64,000 bases of DNA from contig CM039463.1 in the NCBI GenBank assembly GCA_022414725.1, positions 71,874,724 to 71,938,723 on the forward strand, given 5' to 3'. The position numbers and the translations under genes are program-made. Under the pieces are notes generated by a model. That model had not been told where the DNA came from and searched no databases. It worked only from the letters and a program-made list of their open reading frames with translations. The stretch's first letter is position 1. Each line of letters opens with the position of its first letter. This document shows, one piece after another, positions 28,985 to 38,719 of the stretch. Source of the stretch: Microglena sp. YARC (lineage: Eukaryota; Chlorophyta; Chlorophyceae; Chlamydomonadales; Chlamydomonadaceae).

Positions 28985-29914
28985 TCAATCGCCCCGCACC
29001 AATGAGTACGTTACAAAGGGTGGGTGTCTTGCGGCTTCCACGATGCGCCGGATAACCTTCTTCACCCTGTACGGGTACCAAGGAACCTCTGCCACACCGA
29101 AGCACAGGAGCACGCATATCGCGGACAACGTGGCGCCGAGCATCTCGGCTCCCACGTACACGCCCAGGAACTCTCCCTTGCATCCTGCGCCCTCGTTGAA
29201 GACCGTCGGACTTGCCAACACGCGGGCAGGATTCATTGCACCACCGGTGAGCGGTCCTATGGCAAGGGCTGGTGCAAGGAGAGCCAGTCCGATCATGATA
29301 GGACCGATGGTACCGTACCCGTGCTTGTTTTGAGTGTACCACACGACCGCGAAGACGCACAGTGTGAACACGAACGTTCCGAGCCCTTCGATAGCCAGCA
29401 CGCGCCTGTCTGTGATCCCTTCGCTTGGCGAGAAGCATCCTAAGCCAGGTCCCCCCACGCTGACGCCCGGGATCATGAGCGAGAGGTACATTGCGCCTAA
29501 GACGCATCCAACGTACTGCGATACAGCGTAGAGGACTGCCTCGTGCGGGTGCGTGTACCCCATCAACGTGAAAACCCATGTGTCGCAAGGATTCAGGTGC
29601 GCCCCGGAGATGCGGGCGGTCGCTAGAACCATGATGGACAACGTGGCTGCGTTGCACCATGGTGTAGGGGATAACGACCCCAATATGTGGAAGAAGAAGC
29701 ATGCCACGACTTCGGCTGCACAACGATTGGAGAGCGATAACACTGTCGGCGCGGATTTATTTTGTTGTTCTTGCTCATTCTCGTCATCATGATGTGTCGG
29801 CCCCTCGTCATGTTTGGATACAACAACACTGATTATGGGAATATGAGGAGGACGAGGCGAATGTATGTCGCTACCGAATCCTCTTCGATCCTGATTTAGA
29901 TTCGATGTACTCAT
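28985..29914 (-). CDS. Aquaporin with NPC first motif, second copy, 309 aa
   Basis: As at 9029-9955: SGAHLNPCD (Val to Asp just after the NPC, next to the pore helix) and GGAMNPARV. Three other scattered changes were seen: one extra residue near the N-terminus (GSD for SD), PYRV for PYSV, and QDRRG for PDRRA. There is no frame break in 930 bases, whereas most neighbours have at least one. The Asp within a buried half-helix may impair this copy. Confidence 0.88.
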   Translation of the reverse strand: MSTSNLNQDRRGFGSDIHSPRPPHIPIISVVVSKHDEGPTHHDDENEQEQQNKSAPTVLSLSNRCAAEVVACFFFHILGSLSPTPWCNAATLSIMVLATARISGAHLNPCDTWVFTLMGYTHPHEAVLYAVSQYVGCVLGAMYLSLMIPGVSVGGPGLGCFSPSEGITDRRVLAIEGLGTFVFTLCVFAVVWYTQNKHGYGTIGPIMIGLALLAPALAIGPLTGGAMNPARVLASPTVFNEGAGCKGEFLGVYVGAEMLGATLSAICVLLCFGVAEVPWYPYRVKKVIRRIVEAARHPPFVTYSLVRGD

Positions 29915-29933
29915 GATGACAAAATACTGGATA

Positions 29934-30071
29934 CAGTACATTCAAAGGAACATTAAAATGAAACTGTGAAAAACTCAAATGGGCGTGCCACTGTTCAAGA
30001 GTTCTAATGCGGGCTTTGGTGCTTTTTATACCAATATCCAGTTCCATCATTCAAAGGAGACGATCTCCGTG
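29934..30071. other. Extra Tc1/IS630-type left end outside the main transposon
   Basis: ACAGTACATTCAAAGGAACA with TTAAAATGAAAC repeats the left end seen at 9976 in unit A. The true left end of the transposon with the transposase starts 138 bases further in. No ORF lies between. The arrangement suggests a nested or tandem insertion at the same locus. Confidence 0.45.
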
Positions 30072-30124
30072 TTCGACTACAGTCGGCGGAACAGTAAAAT
30101 GAAACATATGTCAGATGGAAATAA

Positions 30125-31030
30125 ATGTACGACATCGCCGTTAGAAAATTGACGTTAAGAATGGTCGCTGACTTGGGTGTGTTAAAAACTTCTGTGTTTA
30201 CGAACATCAGTCGTTCTACTCTGTGGAGGTGGAAATGCTTTGGTGTAAATCGAAAACGACGTGAATTTGTAAGCAAACTTTTTGAGACGAACAAATATTT
30301 GTTGAAATTGTTTTTAATGTCAACTCAATTCACAACCGCAAGAGGTGTTGTTGCATTTTTCAAAAGTACTCACAATTTACGATTATCAACTAAAATAGTG
30401 TATCGTTTCATAAAACTCATAGGTTTTACAAGAAAAAGGAGCAAACTCCGTGGACAGTGTAAAGGGGACTTAGTTCCACTTGTCACTGAATTTTGTAGTA
30501 GATACAAGGATACAATCAATGCTGGGAAAATTTTAGTATCAGTTGACGAATGTGGGTTTAGTGAGCGTCTCAAGCCACATTATGGGTATTCCCCTGTAGG
30601 AAAACCTGTTATCGTTAAAACTACTGGTGGGTGGGTACACCATAGTTTGTTGATGGCAGTTTTTTCAGATAGGAGTTCGTTGTGAAGAAAGGATCTGTGA
30701 AGAAGACGGACTTCGCTGCATTTATTGACTCATTGAGTTTGTGCAATAATTCAGTAGTAATAATGGACAACGCCAGTATCCATAAGAACTTGGTCCTCAG
30801 AAGCCCCGTAAATATTTGTTACACTCCTCCTTACAGTCCAGATTTCAATGCTATTGAGCTGTGCTTCGCTAAGGTGAAGAAGGACTTTCGTCGATTGAAC
30901 TATATACCAAACGATACAAAGACGCACGTGTCTGATATGATTTCCTTAGCATTCAGCAACCTCACTGATAAAATCATTATGGGTTGTTTTGACCACGTAT
31001 GGAACACTCTCTTGAACACTCTCTTGAAGA
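30125..31030 (+). pseudogene. Tc1/IS630-type DDE transposase, one frameshift
   Basis: Start ATG 30125. The N-terminal ~100 residues carry two helix-turn-helix-like parts (a RSTLWRWK segment and RLSTKIVYRFIKLIGF). The catalytic triad is Asp in VSVDECGF (~30,540), Asp in IMDNASIH (~30,764) and Glu in FNAIEL (~30,855). There are only 29 residues between the second Asp and the Glu, fewer than the 34-41 of known Tc1/mariner groups. The frame shifts by one base between 30,673 and 30,685 (TGA at 30,683); the second frame then continues smoothly with KKGSVKKTDF. It would cut and paste by a DDE reaction if restored. Confidence 0.8.
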
Positions 31031-31059
31031 AGCCTCCCAAGGTAGCTGAGCGCGACCAG

Positions 31060-31320
31060 TCGGCGGTGAGGGTGTACTGCACCCGTAAAAAAATCCAAGA
31101 AAAACACCGGAGGGGTGGCTTAGCCACCTCTCTTTTCGATGTCAACAAATCGATCAAGCGATACCCTGAGGTACGAGGACTGCGATTCTCTCCAGAAACC
31201 AGCACTTACTCGGACCAGGACCGCTCCTCTGCTCTCACAATCGCAAGGCTGCACTGCATGGAACTGTTGGGTCTAGGGAGACCGATTCCATTTTCCCGGT
31301 GCAAGGCTGCGTGTTGTTGA
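31060..31320 (+). pseudogene. Fanzor-like RuvC-III C-terminal remnant fused to the transposase
   Basis: After the transposase end, the same frame continues for ~90 residues that do not belong to Tc1/IS630 enzymes. VRGLRFSPETSTYSDQDRSS followed by ALTIARL and LGRPIPFSR fits the end of Fanzor1 proteins: an Arg-Asp-type RuvC-III motif followed by Ala-x-x-Ile, then a Gly-Arg-Pro-x-x-Phe tail. Fanzor1 genes are known as passengers of Mariner and other eukaryotic DNA transposons. An internal deletion probably removed most of the Fanzor and fused its end to the transposase. A lineage-specific transposase tail is the alternative. Confidence 0.45.
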
Positions 31321-31340
31321 CGGGCTACAACAAACATGAT

Positions 31341-31371
31341 GGTGTTCCACTGCCCCGTGGATTTCTACACC
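31341..31371. ncRNA. Subterminal hairpin after the Fanzor-like end
   Basis: Reverse complement of the hairpin at 2576-2606: GGTGT...ACACC stem with TTCCAC...GTGGA inside. It starts 20 bases after the stop at 31,320. See the entry at 2576 for the conservation argument. Confidence 0.3.
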
Positions 31372-31480
31372 ATAAGGCACACACTCCTGTGTGGCCGTAC
31401 ACTCCAGAAAGCGGTTTCATTTATATGTTCCGTCGAGTGTAGCTGTATGAACGCATTCCTCGTTGCCCCCACCCCCCCGA

Positions 31481-31746
31481 TTATATTTTGTATACCGAGT
31501 TTGCCCATCCCCCCCCTGTCCCATTAGTACCGCAGTTTTTGCTTACGCCGTCGCGAGCGTAACTCTTAGATGCTTCCGTTCCTGTGAAACATTCGTCGCC
31601 ATACTGAATCGCAAAGATGTTGTGCCCCCTTCCCTTTGCTACATTCGCGCACTCTTTTAGGATCACGTCCTTGTTGTTTGACTTGATTCGACCGCCATTA
31701 TTAGTTGACATTGTGAGAGGTCGAGCGATACCGGTGTATGCTTTGT
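31481..31746 (-). pseudogene. C-terminal fragment of the fibre-like protein
   Basis: Encodes the alternative fibre C-terminus with FAIQYGDECFTG and SKNCGTNGTGG and a stop at 31,481. It is cut at 31,747 by the copia LTR. The same 335 bases reappear on the other side of the copia element (38,650-38,985), continuous there with the rest of the fibre gene. Confidence 0.65.
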
Positions 31747-31747
31747 A

Positions 31748-32110
31748 TCAGCTATAATCACTTCTAAGAGTGGACAGAGATGTATGCAGCGGAGACAGAC
31801 GCGCCAATCTATACACAGAGACGAGAATAGCTTTACAAGCACTGGAGACCCATCAAGGGGCACCAGTGGTGGAAGAGACCGTTGACTATAACCTAACTAG
31901 AACCTAAGTCAGGTATATCCACATAGAGATGCAACGGTAACCTAGCTGACAGGAAGCTGTCACCACTGAGTCACTCAAAGGATGACACAGTCTGCGGGAA
32001 GCTGTCAGTACGGGAAGCTGTCACAGTACTGTCAGGACCGATAGTTCTAAGGGAGTACAGAAGTAGTCACCAAGTCATAAAACGCGTGAGAGCAACGCAA
32101 TTCATGCTGA
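31748..32110 (-). repeat. 3' LTR of the copia element (363 bp)
   Basis: Differs from the other LTR by a single base (AATCACTTC against AATCAACTTC near its edge). Contains a GGAAGCTGTCA motif repeated three times. Confidence 0.88.
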
Positions 32111-32466
32111 TACTCCACCTATGACACAGGTGACATACAATACTAGTACTCCACCTATGGCACTGGGGACATAGAACTATATGTAACAATTAAAAAAAAA
32201 ATCAAAGAACTCCGAAAAACGAGAGAACCATGAATGGAACCCAAAGGGTGTAAATGAAGGAATGTAACAAGGCAAAAAACCAAAGTTTGCCTAGTGGAGA
32301 AACTAAATATCTAAGTCGGGTAACAACGGTATAGAAAACCCGATCCGGGAATAGGAACCTAATGCCAATCAAAGATAACGAGAGAAACTCTAAAATGAAC
32401 CAAAAAAAATTCCAGAACACATGTAAGCAAAAGTCAAGAATACATGGAACCAAAAAAAAAATTGGT

Positions 32467-35400
32467 CTAAGGAGAAGCAGTCATTCCAAACATGCGAATG
32501 AACCGCCAGAACACCGCAGGATCAAGGGGCTTGGTGAATGGGTCAGCACAGTTATCAACTGTGTTCACATAGGCAACAGCAAGGGAGCCATCCTCCACCA
32601 GCTCCTTGATGTAGTGATGAATAACATCAATGTGCTTGCTGCGAGGGAGAAGCTGCCAGTCTTTGGCCCAGCTCAGGGATCCTAAGTTATCACCCTGAAT
32701 GGTAACCAAATCACAAGGCAGGCCTAGATCCACTCTCAATTTCTTCAACCATTGTACCTCCCTGGCAGCTTGGGACAGGGCCTGATACTCAGCCTCACTA
32801 GAGCTAATAGCAACGGTAGGCTGCCGCTTGCTCATCCAGTTTACTATGCACCCCCCAGCTAGCACAGCAAAGCCAGTCTGAGACCTCCTGTCAGACCCAT
32901 CATCAGCAAAAGAGGAATCACTAAAGACAGTAAAAGAGAACTCAGGGCTGTGGGTGTAAGTGAGACCCAGGTGGGAATGTGTTCTCAAATACAACAGCAA
33001 TCTCTTGGCAGCATTCCAGAGAGAGACTGTAGGTTGAGCAGAAAACCTGGACAAGTAGCTCACAGCAAAAGAAATATCAGGCCTGGTGCAAGTAGCCAGG
33101 TATAGCAAAGCACCCACAAGGGAGAGGTACTGGCTATTAGACGGCAGGGGTACACCAGGTTCATCAGAAACAGTGGACTTGGACATGGGAGCAGCAAACT
33201 TGGGTGGGGCAGCAGAAGTGAGACCAAACTGCTCCACCAGATCAACAATGTAGGTGTGCTGAGACAGGTTGATCTGAACACACCTGCCCTCAGAGTCAAG
33301 TGTACAAGCCATGTCTAAAGAGAGGAACTGAACAGGAACACCCATCTCTTTGACCTCCCATCCAGCTTCTTCCATAGCTTGGATCAGCAACACATACCTA
33401 TCCAGCTCACTAAAAGCACAGATGAAATCATCTACATAGGTCAGGACATAGCTCCACCCACCATCAGAATCCTTCCTAAAATACAGAGCAGGTTCAGCCT
33501 TGCACATAGTAAAGCCATGTGCAATCAGAACCCGTTTGACATCCCTATTCCAAGCCCTGGGTGCCTGTTTCAAACCATAAAGGGACTTGAGCAGCTTGCA
33601 CACAAGGGGAACACCGTGAGGACCAAGTACTTTAAAGCCATCAGGCTGGTGGCAGTACAGGTCCAGACCAGGTTCCAGCTTAGCATTTAGGAATGCAGTC
33701 TTGATGTCCAGCTGCCTAACAAACATCTTCCTATGAGTGATAGCAGCCAGGAGCACTCTTAGACCTGCTTTAGAGGAGACAGGGGCATATACATCATGAA
33801 AGTCCAGCCCAGGACGCTGCAAAAAACCACGAACCACAAAACGTGCCTTGAAGCGGATTGAACCATCAACTCCAACCTTCCTCACAAACAACCACCTGCC
33901 AGACAGGATCTTCTGCTTGTGAGGCTGTGGAGTGAGAGCCCAAGTGCCATGGGCATGAAGGGAAGCCATCTCATCCTTCATAGCAAGAAGCCATTGGTCC
34001 CTGTCAGGATTGGTAGGAAGCATGGCAGCTTTATAGGACAGTTCAGTGGTGGGTGCAGCAGATGCTCCCACGTACAAGCAGTTTACTTGTACACGGGCAG
34101 CGGGGGTATCAGCAGTATCAGCAGTAACCATTAGTAAAGCCCCCAGCGCAGAACTACTGCCCGGTTGAACAGGGCCGGCCTTATTTGCCTCTAAATCAAC
34201 GAAGCCTGGGTCGACCGGAACACCCCAGCCATACGCAGTATCGGAACCAGACCAGTGTTCAAGATCATCACTTGCGTCGTCAGCAAAGGCTACATCGTCA
34301 CATGGGCTATACCCGATTGTTCCACCAGGAACGGCAGACGGCGAGGTGTTCAACAACACCGAGCCATCCAAGGCGGGCGGAGGTTGGTGACTATTAGGCG
34401 ATGGACCTGTAAGAGGCTCCACCATGATCTGAGGCTGCCTTAATCCTAGAGCTTCACCGACGGAACGTGGCGCAGAGGAGGGCCTGGCGACCCCCTGAGA
34501 TTCGGCTAAGATTTTGTCCGTAGGAACCGCAGAAACTCGCCCGCCCAGTGCTTTCTCACGCAATACAGTACCACTGGCCCCTGACCTAGTTCGCAGAGTC
34601 ATCCTATGGCCAGGACAGTGGTCAACAAGTGGGGAAAGCAAAGGATCTAGGGAACTCACTGCAGCCTCAGGCATGTGTCCGTTGATAGCGGCAGGGATGC
34701 TAGAGACATACGGTGACCCATCATAGGGAGGAAGCCCAGGAATGCAGTTATGATCAAACTGCTCATAGAAGAGTACATCACGACTCTCTACGACCTGGCG
34801 CAACTTTGGAACCCAAACAAAATAACCCTTACTCACCAGAGAGTACCCAACCAGTCTACCAGATAACGCCCTTTCGTCCAGCTTGTTACGTTTCTTCCCA
34901 TTGACTAACGTAACGTAGCAGGGGCAACCAAACACACGCAACAACGACACATCAGGCACGATCCATAAAACAACTCATAGGGTGTTTTGTCTCCCTGATT
35001 GGGCAGCCGATTACGAAGGTAACAAGCAGCTAGGAAGGCATAGGGCCAGAAAGACTTAGCTAGTTTAGACTCCAGGTGGATGCTCCTAGCGACAGACTGT
35101 AAGACCCCATTATACCGTTCCACAGTTGCATTCTGCTGCGCAGTGTATGCCAACGATAACTCATGTACTGCCCCAACCGAAATAAGCCAGTCCTCGAACC
35201 ATGTAACAATAAACTCCTTGCCCTGTCAGATCTCAGACATTTAAAGGCAAACCCATGTAGTTGATTCATCCATCTGAGGATGATAGTTTGGACTGCTAAG
35301 GGAGCCTCATCCCTGGTTCTCAAGCACAGTACTTCAGCATAGCCAGAGTACTGATCTGTGAGACACAGAATATAAAACTCCCACGCAGGCCCCTAATGTG

Positions 35401-36200
35401 AACAGGTCCCATAATATCTAAGTGAAGCCGTTGGAGAGGTGCACGGATCTCAGTTTTGCTTTCTTTAGGAAAAGGGAGACGTTTGCCCTTTGCCTTCTGA
35501 CAAGCATCACAAGGGATCTTAGCCATCCTTTCCACCTGACGAAGACTGAGGGGTAAGTTCTTAACCATACCCTTATCAACAAGTCTGTGTAAGGCATGAT
35601 AGCCGGGGTGACCCAACCGCCTATGCCACAACCATGCAGGAGTGGTAGGGATAACAACTCCACCGTCCTCATCAACATCAAGTGCAAAAGCAGGATAATC
35701 GTCAGCAACCCTCAAACAGTCCCGACTGGTGTTACAAGGTCTACAGGCAAACTTGTACACACCATCACTAGATGCAGGAAAAGACCAGAGAACAGAAGAG
35801 CCCTGAGTGGCAGTGCAACTAAGACTATCAAAAGAAACCTGGCAGTGGAGAGAATGAGCCACAGCATTTACTGACAGGAGGTTCACTGGACAGTGAGGGA
35901 TGTAGAGAACATTGGTAAGAGTGATGGATGTTGGTAACCAATCACTACATAACACAATGGATCCCTTACCCTCAGACCGTTGAACCACCCCATCACCAAA
36001 TCGAACTGCTGGCCCAACAGCAGAAGCCTTATACATAGTGAACAAAGATTTATCACCTGTGATAGACATTCCAGCTCCAGAGTCCACATGCCAGACACCC
36101 TCAGAAAGACTCGGGCTACACACGTTAGAGAACTTAGTTGTGCAAGAGAATAGGACAGAGCGTACCTCCTAGTTCTTGGACATGGCATACCCATCAATCT
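32467..36200 (-). pseudogene. pol: Copia pol: protease, integrase, reverse transcriptase, RNase H, frameshifted
   Basis: On the minus strand: protease with VWHVDSGAG near 36,080; integrase zinc part WHRRLGHPG ... CDACQKAKG at 35,500-35,640, then the catalytic core with ATVERYNG near 35,120; the C-terminal region begins DVSLLRVFGCPCYV near 34,950. Reverse transcriptase carries QLDIKTAFLNA (~33,700) and TYVDDFI (33,421-33,441). RNase H has SSSEAEYQA and ends near 32,467. The RT-RNase H half (32,467-34,959) is one open frame of 830 codons. Upstream, frame changes occur near 34,960, 35,110 and 35,320. With LTRs this young, some breaks are likely sequence errors. Confidence 0.9.
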
Positions 36201-36554
36201 GAGCCTGCAAGGAGGACAACTGCCGGCGAGTCAACGAACCTGGAAGTGCCAAGGCAATGGGCACGGGTTTCACCGCCCGGTACACCAGGCTTGGACCTTT
36301 TCAGGTGCGGATGCTTCGTCCAGCAAACGGTCCTCCGAGTGGGTCGTTTTGGAAGGACAGGGGCCCCAAGGTGCAATCCAAGTGCTCTTGGGAGCCCCGG
36401 AACTCTGAGAACCAGACCCCGGCCACGCTGGATGGCAGCATGGGCAGGGACTGGGGAGAGTCACGGGACCAACCAGGATGCCTTGGATCAGACCTGGGGA
36501 GAGACACATTCAAAAAAATCTAATGATCTATATGCTGCAAGACAGGTCCAGTAA

Positions 36555-38230
36555 TCAACAGTTTTTGTTCTGGTACAGCTCGAAACCAAATTGTAGGCGC
36601 AGCGAATCGAAGCGAGGGTGAGTGATGCCATTGATAATCGTGTGCATCGCGTGACGTTGCGGTTGCGGGTATCCCGCACTGCGAAGGTCAGTACACAACT
36701 GCCGCACCCTGCGGAAGAACACGTCTACAGGTTCAGAATTGTTCATAGTTACACTACGAAGCTCAACAAGCATGAGGGGGACACGAGCAGCAAGGGTATC
36801 AGAATGCTGCCTCTTGATATGCACAAAGATATCGCGAGGCGTAGCAAAATCCTGATAGACCTGTACCATCGGTTCCGTCATGTTTGCTAGCATCAATCGT
36901 GAGACACATGAACTCCTGGGCGCGCAAGGGGCAGGGTACTAAATCCTAACAGGGCAGGATCTACATGAGACTGACTAGGAGAGGCCGGTGGTGATGCAGC
37001 AGGGGAAGCCGGCGAAACATCGTACATCGCGCGAACAGCCAGAAAGTACTCAGCAGCGATGCCAGCATCATACGCACGCTGGTCATCAAGGTTTCTAATC
37101 TCACCCAAGGAACTCGCAACACGCACAAGTAGCTCGAAATCTGGCCTAGGAGGAACAAAGCTGAGAGGGACTGAAACAAACTGGTACTTGCGAAGATTCG
37201 CATTTCTAACACCAGATCCACCAAAGGTTGCACCACCAGGACGAGGGTAGGAAATACCCGCCTGCACAGGCCGAGAAAAGCACGGCTAGCATGGCCCAAC
37301 TCAGAGAAAATCATCACCCGCGGATCCCCCTTCTGATTTACATTAGCCCTAGTGGCCGCCTGATCCATCCTACGTACAAAGTGCGGTCCAAAGAGTCACC
37401 AGCATTCTGCTCCTGGCGAACAAGGCGGGACATCCGCACATCCATGGTCATAGGACGGGAGCCATCAAGCAGGTGCTCCAGGATAAGCATCCCAGTGAGC
37501 GAGTAGGGTAAAGCGGCAAGGGGGGAGGAAAAGGAGAAAGGGGAAGGGGGCAGATCCACTGGTGGAAGTGGAGGTGGCTCCAGGGAGGGGTCAGCAGCAG
37601 CGCTGGAGACACTCGCAGCAGCAGTCTCGCGAGACCGGAGTGTTGTAGCCACCAGACGGTGGAACAGGAGAGCAGACGGAGGCCTCAAGACAGGAGGAGG
37701 AGGCGCCAGTGGATGCTCAAACACTGGAGAATCAAAGACACGAGTGGCAGAGGAGGGAGAAACTCCACCGAAGTCACTACTCGGTAGATCTGCCTCTTCG
37801 TCGTCCCATCCTCAGTGTTGTCAGTGTAGTAACCATCTCCATGCTTATGACGAGCAAGATCAGCATGGTCATAGGAGAAGCGAGCATCAGCAGGCGGAGG
37901 AGAACTCCTGTACTTGATGATCTGTGTCGAGACACAGCATAGACGCATCAGAATATCCTCTACCTCAGGACGGAGGCGTTGGATAAGAGGAGAAGGAGGG
38001 AGAGAAATGGTGGGATGGCTGGGGGGGATGGCTTCCATGATGGCGGAAGGAGACTCATCTAAGGCAGCAGAGGCCGCTGGCGCACAATCATCAAGCCAAT
38101 CCGTGGGACACGATCTTGAAAGGAAGAATCCGGTCGCAGCCATTAGAGATAATGACGCTCTCCATACCACGCGACCAAGACAAACCATTCTGTGGGGTAA
38201 GCTTCTCGAAGCCGGCAGGAGGCCCACGAG
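36555..38230 (-). pseudogene. gag: Copia gag region, frameshifted
   Basis: The conserved part (36,555-36,896) reads FATPRDIFVHIKRQH and VDVFFRRVRQLCTDLRSAGY, matching copia-type gag. Upstream are Pro- and Ser-rich segments (37,338-38,227) in three different frames. 36,200-36,550 should hold the zinc knuckle, but I see no clean CCHC motif, perhaps because of frame errors. Confidence 0.75.
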
Positions 38231-38279
38231 GAAGTTGCATTATAAAGCAGTGGTAGAAAGAGATGAAGCCCGTAACCTA

Positions 38280-38643
38280 TCAGCTATAATCAACTTCTAA
38301 GAGTGGACAGAGATGTATGCAGCGGAGACAGACGCGCCAATCTATACACAGAGACGAGAATAGCTTTACAAGCACTGGAGACCCATCAAGGGGCACCAGT
38401 GGTGGAAGAGACCGTTGACTATAACCTAACTAGAACCTAAGTCAGGTATATCCACATAGAGATGCAACGGTAACCTAGCTGACAGGAAGCTGTCACCACT
38501 GAGTCACTCAAAGGATGACACAGTCTGCGGGAAGCTGTCAGTACGGGAAGCTGTCACAGTACTGTCAGGACCGATAGTTCTAAGGGAGTACAGAAGTAGT
38601 CACCAAGTCATAAAACGCGTGAGAGCAACGCAATTCATGCTGA
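38280..38643 (-). repeat. 5' LTR of the copia element (364 bp)
   Basis: Matches 31,748-32,110 with one indel. The gag leader lies immediately to its left. I could not identify a convincing tRNA primer-binding site next to it (adjacent minus-strand bases GGTTACGGGC). Confidence 0.88.
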
Positions 38644-38719
38644 GGGCAAGCGGTTTCATTTATATGTTCCGTCGAGTGTAGCTGTATGAACGCATTCCTC
38701 GTTGCCCCCACCCCCCCGA

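Larger units (their letters stand above)
30072..31449 (+). mobile_element. Tc1/IS630-type DNA transposon, ~1.38 kb
   Basis: Terminal inverted repeats: left ACAGTCGGCGGAACAGTAAA with ATGAAAC; right GTTTCATTTATATGTTCCGT with CGAGTGTAGCTG. It carries a DDE transposase (30,125-~31,030) and, fused after it, a Fanzor-like C-terminal end. Subterminal bases 31,335-31,415 recur in the MITEs at 2505 and 22,113, which identifies it as their parent family. It is inserted between the aquaporin and fibre genes of the second unit. Confidence 0.8.
31748..38643 (-). mobile_element. Ty1/copia-type LTR retrotransposon, 6.9 kb
   Basis: Flanked by near-identical LTRs (31,748-32,110 and 38,280-38,643) and reading on the minus strand in the order gag, protease, integrase, reverse transcriptase, RNase H, which is the copia order. 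LTR ends are TCAGC...GCTGA rather than the usual TG...CA. The right flank does not continue the left flank but restarts ~335 bp earlier, so no target duplication can be found. Confidence 0.9.

Noticed and set aside
30655..30685. Programmed -1 frameshift at the T-run in the transposase
   Set aside because: Slipping at the T-run leads straight to a TAG at 30,670-30,672. The shift must occur later, so a simple indel fits better.
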